NCBI RefSeq assembly: GCF_007655135.1
Contig: NC_045134.1
Location: 2,066,982-2,130,981 of the forward strand
DNA from: Punica granatum
Taxonomy: Eukaryota > Streptophyta > Magnoliopsida > Myrtales > Lythraceae
DNA: 64,000 nt
Direction: 5' to 3'
In this document: piece by piece, positions 45,847-60,365 of the stretch
Numbering within the stretch: the stretch's first letter is position 1
How the letters are laid out: each line of letters opens with the position of its first letter
Made by a program: the position numbers and the translations under genes
Notes under the pieces: generated by a model
Seen by the model: the letters and a program-made list of their open reading frames with translations, nothing else
Told to the model about the DNA's origin: nothing
The model's database searches: none

Positions 45847-46246
45847 ATGAACAGGAAATTTGGTGGGGGAAGGCCGCCGACGGGAACGCCATCGCTCGCG
45901 TGGTCATCCGTTGTGGTCGTCGTCTCCCTACTCGCCGGCGCCTCAATCGTCCACAACATCTATAAGCCAAACTTGGTGAGACTACGGCTACCCTTTCTCC
46001 GTTTCTCCCTTCTAATCTTATCTTTGATTATATGGAGCACGAAAGGGCCGATTGCTCCATCTCTTATCTCGGTCGATGGACGTGACCCAGAGGTGTTCGA
46101 CGGAATGCCTGAACAAGTTTTGTTCGAAAGAATGACGCGACTTTTTCGAGTGCTGTGACCGAATTTCGAGTTGTTTGTTTATGCAGACTCTGCCTCCGAT
46201 TGAGAGTGTTGATGGAGACAAGAAGAAAGAGTCCTACGAGGAATGA
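45847..46246 (+). CDS. Small single-pass membrane protein, 62 aa
   Basis: Exons 45847-45975 and 46187-46246 (GT-AG, phase 0). The protein begins MNRKFGGGRPPTGTPSLAWS, has one hydrophobic segment (residues about 21-36, SVVVVVSLLAGASIVH) and a short acidic/basic tail (SVDGDKKKESYEE). Such tiny proteins with this Gly/Pro-rich start are conserved in plants, as far as I recall, but I know no assigned function. The upstream region 45,535-45,640 has TGGGCC and AAGCCCA boxes typical of plant housekeeping promoters. The gene is missing from unit 1. Confidence 0.7.
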
Positions 46247-46299
46247 ATGATGATGGAGATCATGCATGCCTTCTAACTGCCAGCACAGTTGCATTGCCA

Positions 46300-47100
46300 T
46301 CAGTCAATTTTGTCAAAAACTCCACTCGAGATCTATGTTCTTTGATCAGGCATTGTAAATTGTAATGGTATCCTCTCCTAAAATCGGCATTGAATGACCA
46401 TATCAAGTTCAGTGTTTCCAACTTTTGAGCTCAATTCCATAACTTTCCGAAACCTTGTGGTTGAACTTTCCATCTCGGTGTCGTGGTATACCAACATATG
46501 GAGGCTCGTTGAGAATGGTACAAGGCAAAATGTGGTATTTAGCAGCCTGTTTAGACGAGAATTTTGTTTGTTTCGAATACAAGTATGTTTGAATTGAAGG
46601 CCGAGCTCGCTTCATCCAAAAGGACTCGGCCCTTCTACCATTACATGAAAAAACGAGTTTCGTTTCATTCTGCAATAATCCAAAATCTCGAGGCGCGACA
46701 TACATGTACGACTGGATCATAGCTTATTCATGGTATATATGTGTCCCGATCCAACCTGACCCGTTTAGTCCCATCGGAAGAGGGACGGCTAGGCACGGTT
46801 CATCAATACATCATGGTTAGCTCTTCAGCCGAACCTAACCCCCAACCGTCGCTTTTACTAAGACAAGTAGCCCATGACATTAATATTGTCGCCCCAAAAA
46901 GGAGTTTCGTACTTCCTTCTACGCTTGAAACTCTCCAACCCGCTTATCCTCGTATCGCGGAGATCTCATGTACGCCCCATTTCTTGCTCTGGGTTCCTAG
47001 ATTTCTGCGACCCCCATAGAAATCCGCCCCAAATCGGAAGGGTTCACAGAGTCCGACAAGCTTTTACATAGGATTTGGGTGTGTCTTTGATTCTTGCCCG
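46300..47100. other. Spacer between membrane-protein gene and CER10
   Basis: Short frames on both strands, none with recognisable content. 46,967-47,100 is conserved in unit 1 (20,135-20,270) and is the probable CER10 promoter and 5' UTR. Confidence 0.5.
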
Positions 47101-47102
47101 TC

Positions 47103-49257
47103 ATGAAGGTGACAGTGGTGTCCCGCGGTGGGAGAGAAGTCATCAAGGGAGGGTTCGACCTCAATGACTCGGTACCCTCTCACTTCCTTCGCTGCCTGCA
47201 GATTTACTTTCGGTTCTATCACTGTTGTTGTCTGTTTGTTTGCCTGTCCGGTTCTTGAGGATTTGAGCTGAATGAAAATGAGATTCGGTCGGCAAGATGA
47301 TGTCTTTCAGATCTCGATCTGGCCCGAAGCTCAGCCTCAGAGTTAGGGTGCAGTCCGTTGTGGGGAGCTTTCTAAAGTTTTCATTTTCTGGGGAAATTTT
47401 AGTATTTTCCTTCTTCATATTACTGTCACGAAGCAAGTTTGAGCAGTGAACCCCCAACAACTGCAGAAGCCTTTGAACTTGAGGGCAATGCCCAGATAAG
47501 CTTTAGAATTTTTAGAATGAATGAATGCCCAACTTGATATCAATATGTATCAAGTTATCGGTGTCCCGGAATTTCATATGGCTCACATTGTCGTGCATGT
47601 AATCTGTTCTGATTTGCAGGCTACGGTAACTGATTTGCAGGAGGCAATACATAAGCGAAGTGAGTCTTTCTATTTACACATTCCCTTTTGGCTAGGAACG
47701 GATCAATCATCATTCACTGAGAGTTTAAAGCTTCCATTCAATCTCATAAATAGCATTAAATAGTTTTGATCTGATGGTCTGGAATTAATTTGCTTAATGA
47801 GATCGAGTGATCTCTGGCTACCATTTGTCAGTGTTGTTGATAGTTTGATGTGAGGAACATTTTATTTTGTTGGATTAGCTCGTCGAAGCTCCTGCTGTTC
47901 GATGAAGGAAGCCCCTCGATGAAACTCATGTTCATATCTGTCTGTAACATATGCTATTTAAGCAGTCTTCTAGTGAAAAGCATATGTTACTGTAAAGATA
48001 AGAAAATGGCCTGCACTATTTGCAGCAGATGGTATCCTTTTTTCTTTTTTTCTCACAATCCCCCTTTTGTAATAAATGATCTAAAAAGAATGCCGAAACT
48101 ATGAAATTTCCACATTTGAATTTTTCGAGTAAGCTTTGTTCGAATTCTTGTTGTGGTTTACCCTGTAATAAACTGTGTCATTCTACTGGCAAAGGTCCAA
48201 ATTCTTATAGCACAAACTATTCAAGAATTTATACTTGTCTCATCGCTGTTCAATTTCATGCAACTTTTTTGTTCGCATTCTCCCTCTGTCTTCCAAGCAA
48301 CAGCCAAGAAGTTCTACCCATCAAGGCAGCGGCTCACACTGCCCATCCCACCTGGGTCGAAGGACCGCCCCATCGTCCTCCACTCCAAGAAGAGCCTCAA
48401 GGAATACTCTGATGGAAACTCTGGAAATCTAACAGTAGTCTTCAAGGACCTGGGCCCGCAGGTCTCATACCGAACACTCTTCTTCTGCGAGTACTTGGGC
48501 CCGCTGCTTCTCTACCCAGTGTTTTACTTCTTCCCTGACGTGTACTGCTTCTTCGGCTACTCAGTCAGTTCTGTGACCCATCACCCGGTTCAAACGTATG
48601 CCCTCTACTACTGGTGCTTCCACTACTTCAAGCGAATCATGGAGACCTTCTTTATTCACCGCTTCAGCCATGCAACTTCTCCTATCTCCAATGTCTTTCG
48701 AAACTGTGCTTACTACTGGACCTTTGGGTCGTACATTGCCTACTATGTGAATCACCCTCTTTACACTCCCGTGAGTGACTGTCAGATGAAGATCGGGTTC
48801 GGTTTCGGGATGCTCTGTCAAGTTTCGAACTTGTACTGCCATATCATTCTGAGGAATCTCCGGGGCCCTGACGGAAATGGAGGGTACCAAATCCCCAGAG
48901 GATTCTTGTTTAACATCGTGACTTGTGCGAATTATACGACGGAGATTTATCAGTGGCTGGGGTTCAATATCGCGACTCAGACCATCGCAGGATACGTGTT
49001 CCTTGTAGTTGCAACTTCTATCATGTCCAATTGGGCACTCATCAAGCACCGGAGGCTGAGGAAGGTAACATGATCTTTCTTTCGTACAATGGCATTTTCT
49101 TGTGTTCGATAATACTCCACTATATCTTTTTCCTTCTTATAGCCAGGCCTTGTTTCATCAATCTGTTACATTTTCACGACTTGTGCAGTTGTTCGATGGG
49201 AAGGAAGGGAGGCCCAAATATCCGCGCCGGTGGGTGATCCTACCACCATTCTTTTAG
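47103..49257 (+). CDS. CER10: Very-long-chain trans-2,3-enoyl-CoA reductase
   Basis: Exons 47103-47171, 47620-47659, 48304-49064 and 49189-49257, all GT-AG, give 312 residues, the usual size of plant ECR. The enzyme is the last step of the microsomal fatty-acid elongation cycle, reducing trans-2-enoyl-CoA with NADPH in the ER membrane; it feeds waxes, sphingolipids and seed oils. A ubiquitin-like N-terminal part ([43 protein letters not shown]) precedes a steroid-5-alpha-reductase-type membrane domain with [43 protein letters not shown] and [20 protein letters not shown], and ends [10 protein letters not shown]. All expected parts are present, so this is the functional copy; 20,273-20,800 is a broken duplicate. 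Confidence 0.95.
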
Positions 49258-49979
49258 ACACGAGAGTAGCTTTAAAGAAGAAGGACGAGAGGGATCCAAG
49301 GCTCTTCAAGATCTATGTTTAGTACTAGTTCTTCTCGAGCTATGGATGCCCTAGCAATTTCGAATCTAGCAATTTCTTTTAGCTCCAAACAGCATTCTTT
49401 TTGTTGTCGGATTAATTCGAGAAGTGCTTACAACCATCTACTTGTCACGCTGGTCCTTCAGTACTACTACAATTGGGATCTTCTGCAATGCGTCATGTTT
49501 TGCTGTGAAATGCTTGAGAATGCTGTGCAAATCTAAACAATCATCGGTCACCGCAATTGACTGCTGTGTGGGTCATGTCGGTTCCGCGATAACCAAACGG
49601 TTATCGCCATTATAGTGTCACGATAATGCGAGTCTCGGATGTCATGTTTTCTGCATATTCTCATGATCATGACGATATGAAACTCATGCTTTCAGAAGAG
49701 AGAGATGCAATGCAAAATGAGTTCTTCGAAAAATAAAAAATAAAAAATAAAAAATAAAAATGAAATCAATATACTATGATTTCATAAGCTATGTGGGACA
49801 ACGTCTACCTGAGCTCAAGTTACAGTGGGGTCCCCTGGGGACCCGCTTGGGCTGTGTGGAGGGACCAGACCAACTCCAAAAGACGAACAAAGCGCGAGAT
49901 GCGGCGCGTGAAGCGGCAATCCACCCATGGGCGCGCGAAGATCCAACGGTCCAGATTGATTTGATCTCCACAGAATGAG

Positions 49980-50732
49980 CTCCACCATCTCATTCCCTTC
50001 CCTTCCATTCAAAAGACGAAAGACTCAGCTCTCTGTTTCTCTCCTTCAATCTTCTCATTCCCTCCCACCATTTGCTCTCTCCGCGAGGTCCCTCCCTCTC
50101 TCTCTCTCTCTCTCCCCGCCATTCTTGATCGTTTTCATTTGCTCGTTCGTTCATTCAATTGGGAAATTCAGATTGTTGATTGCATTGTCAGTGGAATTGG
50201 ATTCTAGTTTCTGTGGTAGTGGCTGTCACATTCATTGCTGTGATTCTGATTGTCTATTCCCTTTTTCCCCATGATTGCAATGAGGATTTGGGTTGATGGG
50301 TCCTGCTTGATTTTGTGAAAGAGACTGTCTTTCCATGAAAGTCTGAACCTTTGCCTGCATTGCCTGCTCTGTAACTCTGTCTGTTATCTTTTTACTCTAT
50401 AGAACATGTCATGTTCTTGCAAAATTTCCAGAATTTATATTCGTAACTTTAGATTAATATTTAGATTTTACTCTCTTCAATTATGGATCGTCCATTTCGT
50501 ATTTTGCATGTGAAAGGACCGTTGAATTGCCGGAATGAACCGTTTCTGTTAAACAACGCAGGATGTACTAGCAAAACTACTAGCTCTTTGTCATGATTGC
50601 ATTTTCATTAGCTCTGTGAATGGGACTTTGAAAAGCGATTGAATGGAGCTGCTTGGACTGATAGTAGTCTGCATAACAAATTGTTGTCCTCGCTGTCGTG
50701 ACTGTTTCATGTCCAATCTGTATAGGTAGAAG
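49980..50732 (+). promoter_or_regulatory. Actin 5' leader region with probable leader intron
   Basis: A pyrimidine-rich leader (50,000-50,120, with CT repeats) is followed by a T-rich stretch and an acceptor TATAG at 50,720-50,724, eight bases before the actin ATG. Plant actin genes usually carry a 5'-UTR intron that raises expression. The donor is probably GAG|GTCCC at 50,098, but this is not certain. Confidence 0.5.
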
Positions 50733-52586
<1,854 letters not shown>

Positions 52587-53126
52587 TGAGTACATTTTAA
52601 ATAATGTTGTTGAGGGAAGAAACTACTGTGCCGGAAAGATGTGCATGATTCAGCAGCTCTTTCTTTCTAGCTAGCTTCTGTATCCTTCTATGTTGTTCTC
52701 ATATCGGAGTGATCATTCTTTTACGAGAAGGCGAGAAATTGGTTCACTTTTTTCGATTCCAAGTTCTATTGAGAGATTTTCTATTGTTTAAACATGAATT
52801 ATATATATGAAATATTGATGTTATTATTGTAATAGCTGGTCAAATAGCTTTTCCTATTGGTTCAGAACCTTATCATTGGCATTTTATCGACTTCCATCCC
52901 GTTTACGTAACGAGGTAATTCTCGCTTATGTCGAGCCCATACGAATCAATTAAATCTCAATGCAGTGATGGGAGACTGTAACAGAAACTATGTAACTATG
53001 TACCCACTTTCTCAAGCACTCCCAAGTCTCAGGTTCCCAACCTAAACCTGCCGAAACGAAACTGAAAATGAACAGAAATTACGAGCTGTAATCGACCATA
53101 TAGAACGCATCGGTAACAAATCAAAT

Positions 53127-53877
53127 CTATCTAAGTTTTTTCGAAAGAAGGGATTCGGTGCCCTGATGCCCATTGTCACAGAAAGGATGATCTTCCATCA
53201 CTGCAAAATACTTCACATCTTCTTGTTTCCTCTCGGGTTCTGAGCTGTCATTCCTTGATCTTGTGCAGACCTCCTCCAAGTTCTTGACCAGTAACTCGTC
53301 TTCCTCGTTGTCATAAGCATTTCCATGAGAGTTCCATCTCCCGTACATTTTCCATACCGAAGGATTCTCGAAGTCTACATCCAATGAACATTGCCTCTGG
53401 CAAAAGCTCCCGAACCCTTTGATTCCTTGAGTCAGCTTCCGAGCTCTCGTACGCTCCTCCTGCCAAAAATGCCTCTCCTGGAGCAGCTTCAGTACCCTCT
53501 CTGACAGTTTTTGAACTCTCAATCCCCAATTGAAACTGTAATGAAAAATAAATAAATAAATACATTGAAATGCTAACAAAAGTTTAAAATGAATGTTAGC
53601 AAAAAGATTTTCCTAAAACCGACGTGTTTTTATTTGTAAGGAAAAAGAAATTATATGTAGAGCTACCCTTTCTCGTCGATGAACTGAAACTGTGTCATCT
53701 CCTTGATGACATCTTTATCGTCCTGAAACTCATCGACTGCACTCTGAGGTCCATGAGTTAGAAGATGTTCCAACAGAATAAGAGCATTGTATGAGATCCG
53801 CCAGTTCTTTCTGTCAAATTGCACCAACCTACACAAAGGTATGTAAACTATGATGTACGAGTCATTGCAGCAAAATG

Positions 53878-53919
<42 letters not shown>

Positions 53920-54516
53920 TTTTTCAACAGTTCAGTTATTTACGACGAAGGAATTTATAGCGAAAGAAACCTTCTATGGAGTATCTCGACAATCCTCCAG
54001 AAATCGTCGACCTCGAAGGCGGCTCGGGATATTATGCCCATAGTTCGGGTGTCTGGTGGCCATGGATTCCCATTTGTAATTTCCTCTGTCAGTCTAGATT
54101 CAAGTCGCAAGAAAATTTTCAGGTTAGAAAATCCGCTTCCTCGGATTATCTCGAGAAAAAGGATGTTCAAAGTCAAGTTTTGCATTTCCAAATAATAAAC
54201 TTCCGAGCTAGTTAGTCCGAAAACAAAACGAAAAGTCGCCATGCCTTGCTCTTTCAATCAAAAAATTACACCACAGAAAAGGCCGCCCAACACGTATCAT
54301 CATATGGAAGAAAAATGAAATATAAGCGATCGAACAACCATTTCCATCGAAGAGGAAGAAAGACGGAGAAAAAGATATGGCATACAGTTGGGCATGAGTG
54401 ACGTCGGTGAGCTTCAACCGAGCGGTCTTGATCTTGTCCCTAAGGAAGAAGGAGGCCTGCCTTTTGAACTCATTGAAAGAGCTGTTCGCCGTGCTTCTGC
54501 TCAACATCATCGACAT
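53127..54516 (-). CDS. ENTH-domain (epsin-like) protein
   Basis: Exons 54516..54386, 54093..53971, 53828..53667 and 53535..53127 (GT-AG) give 274 residues. The ENTH domain covers residues about 15-150: FNEFKRQASFFLRDKIKTAR, KLTDVTHAQL, TNGNPWPPDTRTMG, FWRIVEILHRR, DRKNWRISYNALILLEHLL, then LQERHFWQEER. ENTH domains bind phosphoinositides and help bend membranes at clathrin sites (plasma membrane, TGN or vacuolar routes). The C-terminal part (about 185-274) is short, acidic and without DPW or NPF clathrin/adaptor motifs, unlike long epsins, so this is one of the small plant ENTH proteins. It converges with the actin gene. Confidence 0.88.
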
Positions 54517-54559
54517 CTTCGTCTCTTCGTTCCTCGGATAAATAAAATAAGAGAAAGCT

Positions 54560-56109
54560 AACGAGCAAGGATATATCCAGTTTACAAACGCTCCTTGATT
54601 GCGAATGGCAGAAATATATGAGTCAAAAGATCATTTTCACATGGACGTAAGAACCACAACCACTCCACTATGAAATACTTCAGACCAACTAATCTCTCTT
54701 CAAAAGGGAATTTGCGTATGTAATCTCACGCAATGGAATCAACCCACACGTAACGTTAATATATATGGATATAAATATAATATATAGAGTTTTGAGCCAA
54801 AAAAGAAAAAAAGAAAAAACAGAGAGAGAGTCAACGTGACTGAGGATTTGTGAGAGTGGCACCTGATCAGAAATTTGGGTCAGATGCAATTTTGTATGTT
54901 GTTTTTTCTCCCTTTTTCTGACCGAACTTCAGATAGCACATCAACTTGATTTGACCAATCTTTGAATGATATAATCTAATTAGGTTACTCTGATCAGCAA
55001 ATAATATATCTTAGACATTTCGAGGTACGAAGTAGACTTCTCGGACTATATATTTGGCATCGTAATCTCGAGTCGTTTATATTAAAGAGATATCATTTAT
55101 TCCCCGTAGTTGACGCATTTAGCCACCACGTAGCATATTATTTGTTTTCATATGCGCCCTTTCATCGTGTATATGTTTTATAATTAATTTGTCGCCTCCC
55201 TCTTTCTTAAGTCGGTAAATAGATGACGACGGCAAAGCATCGGGAAAAAATCATGTGGTTATAAGCCATCGGTAAGCGAAAATCGACTCTGATTTGGCTC
55301 GGCGTCTTTATCCATCGTAACATCAAGATCTTTAACGTTCCGTTAATTTTTTTATGTGAATGTTGAGGGAACTGTGTGATTTGATTGTTGACATTCTATT
55401 GATATTCGAATTGTGGAGAGGAGAGCACAATCAAGTGGCCGCAGTCTACGGGTTCGGCGTTGTATTTCGGAAATGACTAATGAGAGCATTTGTTATTACT
55501 AATGGTCCATATCGAATTATCATCGTCTGAATTGGAAGTCCCGGCATTGGTTTTCATTTAAAAGCCGTTGGTCCAAATTTTCAACTTGGAAGTGGAATTT
55601 TTTATTCGTCAAATGGCAGACGAGAACCCACTCAATACTAATTTCAGATCAATAATTAATAAAACATCATTTCGGTAAATTCAGACGACACCACACTTTT
55701 GAACAGGCGTTTATATATGCAAGTAATATTGAACTTTTGGTTGGGTGTTTGTTTCTGCATTCTTCATCTTTTTTTGGGGACTGTATGCGAAGATGCTTAC
55801 GATCCTTTTTTGTGTATTTGTAATTGTGAATTTTCTTTTCTAACAATTTTATATTCTATACCATCGAATACTATTCATATTTGAGTCGAAACCTTGTGAA
55901 TGGAGAAAATATATGTCGAGAGATTTTTACCCCTTGATAAGTCAAGTCGATTCGAATTGAATTATTGAGGCCCATTGGTCTTCCGGTTCCGGATGAATTA
56001 GTGAAGAAGTTCGTCTACTAGAGAGGCTGGCTAGTGCATCGATAATCAGCCCAAAATGAGTCTTGTCTCCGGAATAAATATGAGGTGCAACCGAGGTTGT
56101 CAGAACAAA
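54560..56109. other. Intergenic DNA between ENTH gene and tRNA gene
   Basis: No supported gene. 55,880-56,010 is a diverged SINE-like stretch (GAATGGAGAAAATATATGTC, TTTTACCCCTTGATAAG, GAATTGAATTATTGAGGCCC). The first few hundred bases should hold the ENTH promoter. Confidence 0.5.
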
Positions 56110-56182
56110 GCCCGTCTAGCTCAGTCGGTAGAGCGCAAGGCTCTTAACCTTGTGGTCGTGGGTTCGAGCCCCACGGTGGGCG
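56110..56182 (+). tRNA. tRNA-Lys (anticodon CTT)
   Basis: 73 bases fold into a full cloverleaf: acceptor GCCCGTC/GGTGGGC with a terminal G, D-arm A-box TAGCTCAGTCGGTAGAGC, anticodon loop CTCTTAA with CTT at 56,143-56,145, and T-arm B-box GGTTCGAGCC. No intron. A run of T directly after position 56,183 is a pol III terminator. It reads AAG codons for lysine. Confidence 0.97.
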
Positions 56183-56482
56183 CTTTTTTTTTTTTTCTTC
56201 CAGTTTTGCACAATCTGCTGTCTCGGTTTGTAAATTCAACGTGCGAAATTTTACCACCATAGTCCGAAACTGGCTCTCTGTGGCATGGTACATACAATCT
56301 GTGATGTTCTAGACATGTCGCAATGCTGGACAAACTGAAATCATAAGACGATATGAAGTTTCATAAATCATAATCATCTATGGTGAATCATCAAATTATA
56401 CAATTGATGGTACAAAGTTGCAGAAGCTGATCTCCCTGCACACGTCGCACTGTGCTTAAATTAGTTTCTTTTTCGACTGATC

Positions 56483-58625
56483 TCACATGAACTTACACCC
56501 ACCGTAACCTGCAACAACAACCCGAATCTCAATCCATTAGAATTGGAATACGATGTTATCCTTGCAAAAATCATGTATGGCTGAAAGTAAAACTTACTTG
56601 GGTTAGTAGAAGTAAGCATTCCGGTGCCGGCAAAGTCGCAGTTGTAAGGGAAGAGTCCCTTAGTCTGGTAGTAGGAGTTCATGAGGAAGGAGGCGTGGGA
56701 CCGCAGATTGTTGGGCTCAAAGCATGGTCCACCAGCCTGAACCGGCTGGCAGTTGATGCCCTGGCTGCAGATGTAGTTTACGTTGGACTGAAGCGCTTGG
56801 TCGCTTACTCCCAGTTTAGGGACGCACCACTGCTTCCCTGCTACTGGAACTGGTGCAGCCCCTCTCTTGTGGTGCCCTCCATGGCGAGGCCTAAGGCCGG
56901 GGGCTGGTGTTGCAGGCCCTTGACGTTGAGCTGCCTTTACAGCACGGAAGAGAAGAAAATATGATGTTAGGGAGGGTAAGTTCCATCAAAATCCTATGCC
57001 AATTTGTCAAAAGATCGCACTGCCCCTTCTTCTAAAATAGGACATTTTGCCCCTTTTTGATGACGATATGAAACCTAATACTAATTTTATTGAATGGGTG
57101 TTTCCACGGTGGCGGCCGGTATGCCGTCCTACGGTCACTAACTCAGCCAAGATCACCTTACTACGGTAGAAAGAATAGTAAGAAGTGCCATTTAGGCAAC
57201 GAACGGGGCGGTGATCGTCCAGTTTTAAAAGGAGGGGGTGCTGGTATCTTTTGAGCAATCGGCTTAGGATGCTGGTGGAATTTACCCAACTACTAATTAG
57301 AATCTTAACTCATATCATCGTATATTTAATGCGGACAAAATAGTAATTCACCTAAGACATGGAAACAGAAAATAAAGTAACGGTTTTGCACATCCTGTTA
57401 GTGACATGAGAAACTTGGAAATACTGCATGGGCACATGTACCTGCTCGCTGCGTAGGATGCCAATCTTGTAGACGGGCGAGAAGTTTGGCCAAAACAGAC
57501 CGAAGTTCTTCTCCGCGAGAGGACCCGGTTTCTGGTTCTCATTGAACAGCGCGAAAATGTAGGTCTCAAACCGTCGGTTCGGCATCAGCGGGGTGCCCGT
57601 CGACTGCACGTGCCTCAGCAGGTTCCCGTTATAGGCAATGGCATTGTCCATGCCCGGGGCAAGGCCTGCGTCACCCTGAGAGGCCCACCCGGTCTCACCC
57701 ACAACGATCCCCAATTCACCGTACCCGTAAACGCGCATAGCAATGTGGACTGCATCGAGCAAGGAATCGAACATGTTGGTGTACATCTTCCGGGTGCCCC
57801 TGTCATAGACGCCACGGTTGGGCTTAAACAGGCAGTAGTTAGCCTTCTCGGGACTGTAGCCGAAGTACGGGTAAGGATTGACCATGAATGGCGACTTGGT
57901 TTCACGATGGAATTGAAGCAGCGGCCTAAGGACCCGCTCGTACATCGGCCTGAAGCGGCACATGCTCGGAATGTCGGCGTTCTCGATGAAGCCGAGGGAG
58001 TGTGCTGTTGAGACCTACCAAACGCGAAGCATGTATGTTTATATATAAAAACATAAACTATCATATTGCGAAACTACATAAATGGGATTTGGACCACCAT
58101 ATAGGCAAAAATTTAAAGAGAACAGTTCTCGTATGGTTAATTAATTACCTGAATGGCCCCGTAACCAGCTTGGTTAAGCGCATCGCGAAGGGTCCTCATT
58201 GCCGGGACAAGGTTCGAGACTTGGCTCTCGTCCCCCCAGTGCAGTATCTCATTGCCAACGAGGACCCTAATGATGTTCGTCTGCGGGTAGAAAGGCGCGA
58301 TGTTCGTGGCGACCCACTGGCGAGCATAGCCGATCTGCGTGAGGGCAGGGATGTCACCGTTCGCGGCAGTGATGGTCATGGCGATCCCGCTGTTTGCGAA
58401 GCCGCGGAGGATGTCCGGGTTCGTGTCGAAGATCTTGACGCGGTCGATGATGGTCTGCGTCTTGATGAAGTTGGCGACCTGGGCAGGAGGGGGGAGGTTG
58501 TCCCCGAGGGTGCCGTAGTTGACGCCGATGGCGGAGGCAGCTGAGAGGTGGAGGAGGAGGAGGAGGAGGGCGGCGGCCGGGATGAGGCGGCCGGCCGGCG
58601 GTGCTTTTCTAGTATACCAGGCCAT
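56483..58625 (-). CDS. GH17 glucan endo-1,3-beta-glucosidase with C-terminal X8 (CBM43) domain
   Basis: Exons 58625..58149, 58014..57442, 56934..56598 and 56508..56483 (GT-AG) give 470 residues. A signal peptide (LIPAAALLLLLLHLSAASA) is followed by the GH17 barrel start IGVNYGTLGDNLPPP. The acid/base Glu is in LVGNEILHWGD and the nucleophile Glu in VVGETGWASQG, with AYNGNLLRHV after it. A Pro/Gly/His-rich linker leads to the X8 domain (KQWCVPKLGVSD, CSQGINCQPVQ, GGPCFEPN, CDFAGTG, end SYGGCKFM) with six visible cysteines. It hydrolyses callose or binds it at walls or plasmodesmata. No hydrophobic GPI-anchor tail is present, so it is probably secreted. The last coding exon is only 26 bases. 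Confidence 0.93.
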
Positions 58626-58639
58626 GTGTATTAACTTTA

Positions 58640-60360
58640 GGGGGAAAGGATAAGACAGGCAATAAATAGCAAAGAGGGGGAAGAGGCTGTTGAGGAGCTT
58701 ATATACTAATGCACAAAGAGGGAAAGTAGGGGGGAGGTTAATGTTAAATGTGGGGCGGAGAGCACCTAAGCCATTATGGTACGTTAGTTTCTTTGTCCCA
58801 TTCTTTTCTCAAACTGAATAAGCCGGGTTTACGTATAGAAACAGGTGTCTCGGTCGAACTATACCTCGTGTTAGATTTTGCGAATCGCATGAGCTCGGCG
58901 AAGGTCATCCCGAACCGGGATTGGCCGTTAGCTTAGTGTAAATTACTGGTAGCTGCAGTGAGATTAGCTGAGCATGGAGATCTGGAAAGGAGAAGTGGGA
59001 AAACGCCGTGATGAGTGGTCGGTTGGTTAGCTTTACCATGTGCCTAAGGAATCCAAAGTCCCTCGTTGTGCGGTGTCAGGTATAGTTTTGGAGGACAAGT
59101 CGACAAAGCAAAGGTAAGGATTCTGTCTTTACAGTCAAAAAAAGCACATGTCTTTTTCCTTCTTGGCAGCTTCAAATCAATAGACGCGTAATCGCATTTT
59201 CTTTTTTATTTTTCTTTCCCCCTCCAAGAGCGCGTAATCTGATACGAAATTGCGCGTCCTACAATAGTACACGTTTTTTTTTATGAAAGCAAGATGCCTT
59301 GAATTTTGTTCTCGCTATTTTTCATATTCTTTTATTTATATCATTTCGAATCGATTTCTTCTGAAGATTTAAAACAATCGTGTCAAAACGTGTTATAGAT
59401 GTTGATAGCATTAATAAGGGTCCGAGAAAACCACTAATGGGTTAAAACAGTCCACGTGTGCTGTATTTCATTGAATACTGCACAATGGTTATGCTTTCAT
59501 ATGGGAGACCAACTTTTCTAGTGCAAGCTGTATCACCTTTTGTATTAGCCATCGTATCTGACCAACTTCGTTTCACAAATGTTAAGACAAACAGAATTAG
59601 ACCCACCCGAATATTGTCATGAACAAATGTCAAGACACACAGAATAGACCCGCATCACGTCAACGACTAATGTCAGGGACTTCGGCTTGAGAAGTAAGAA
59701 TTCATTGCCAAAGAGGGAACCTTAATCCTTAATACAAATTCAAATCTCTTAAGTATGTACCGTCAGAAGCTGCAGCAATATATAACTAGAACGTTAGAAG
59801 CACATCGGTATCAGTAACTCGCATATAAATCCTCATTTCTCATGTATTGTTCAATCGACTCTACATAAGAAGTGCACATATCACTTATTTCGCATCCGGA
59901 AATACCCAAAAACAAAAGAAAAGGAAAAGAAGAAAATGAAACATCTAAAAATTAAGAAATCCAAAGACAACAAGCACGGCAAAATTTCCCACCTCAACAA
60001 AATAAAAGAGGCACGGATTACATTCAGCGTGTCACTCACCCGAAAAAGAAAAAACAAAATACCATGTACCTCCCTCCAAGTATATCCCCCTTTCCATCTT
60101 CTTTTTTTCCTAAAAGAAGGCCAAAGAAACGAAACAAAAAAAAAATTGTGTATACAGGTAGACTCAACTTGTTATCGGGCGTATTATTGGTATATTACTT
60201 GTGCCGCGTATGGGACTCTCGTTATTCCTTCGGAGTCTGCACTTATTCATATTATCTTCCTGGGACTAGAAAGAAATTAATCCAAAACCAAAAGCCGCAA
60301 AAGAAGTCTGCTCTCTTTATCACAAGTAAAAGCCGCAATACCCTGTAAACCAGGTTTTTC
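58640..60360. other. Intergenic DNA between GH17 and DUF506 genes
   Basis: 58,626-58,760 is the GH17 5' UTR and promoter side. 59,450-59,650 contains partly duplicated phrases (AAATGTTAAGACAAACAGAATTAGACCC and AAATGTCAAGACACACAGAATAGACCC are similar). No supported gene or RNA. Confidence 0.5.
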
Positions 60361-60365
60361 CTCCT

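Larger units (their letters stand above)
40655..47930. repeat. Segmental duplication unit 4 (complete)
   Basis: Carries the full-length DC1 gene, the long AT-rich spacer, the membrane-protein gene and the first part of CER10. It is the reference against which units 1-3 show deletions and insertions. The DC1-side spacer (41,840-45,800) contains no other supported gene. Confidence 0.8.

Noticed and set aside
48561..49049. 162-codon antisense frame in CER10
   Set aside because: Shadow of the conserved sense coding exon.
57615..58544. Frames on the plus strand opposite the GH17 gene
   Set aside because: Shadows in GC-rich coding DNA; the minus strand has signal peptide, catalytic motifs and splice sites.
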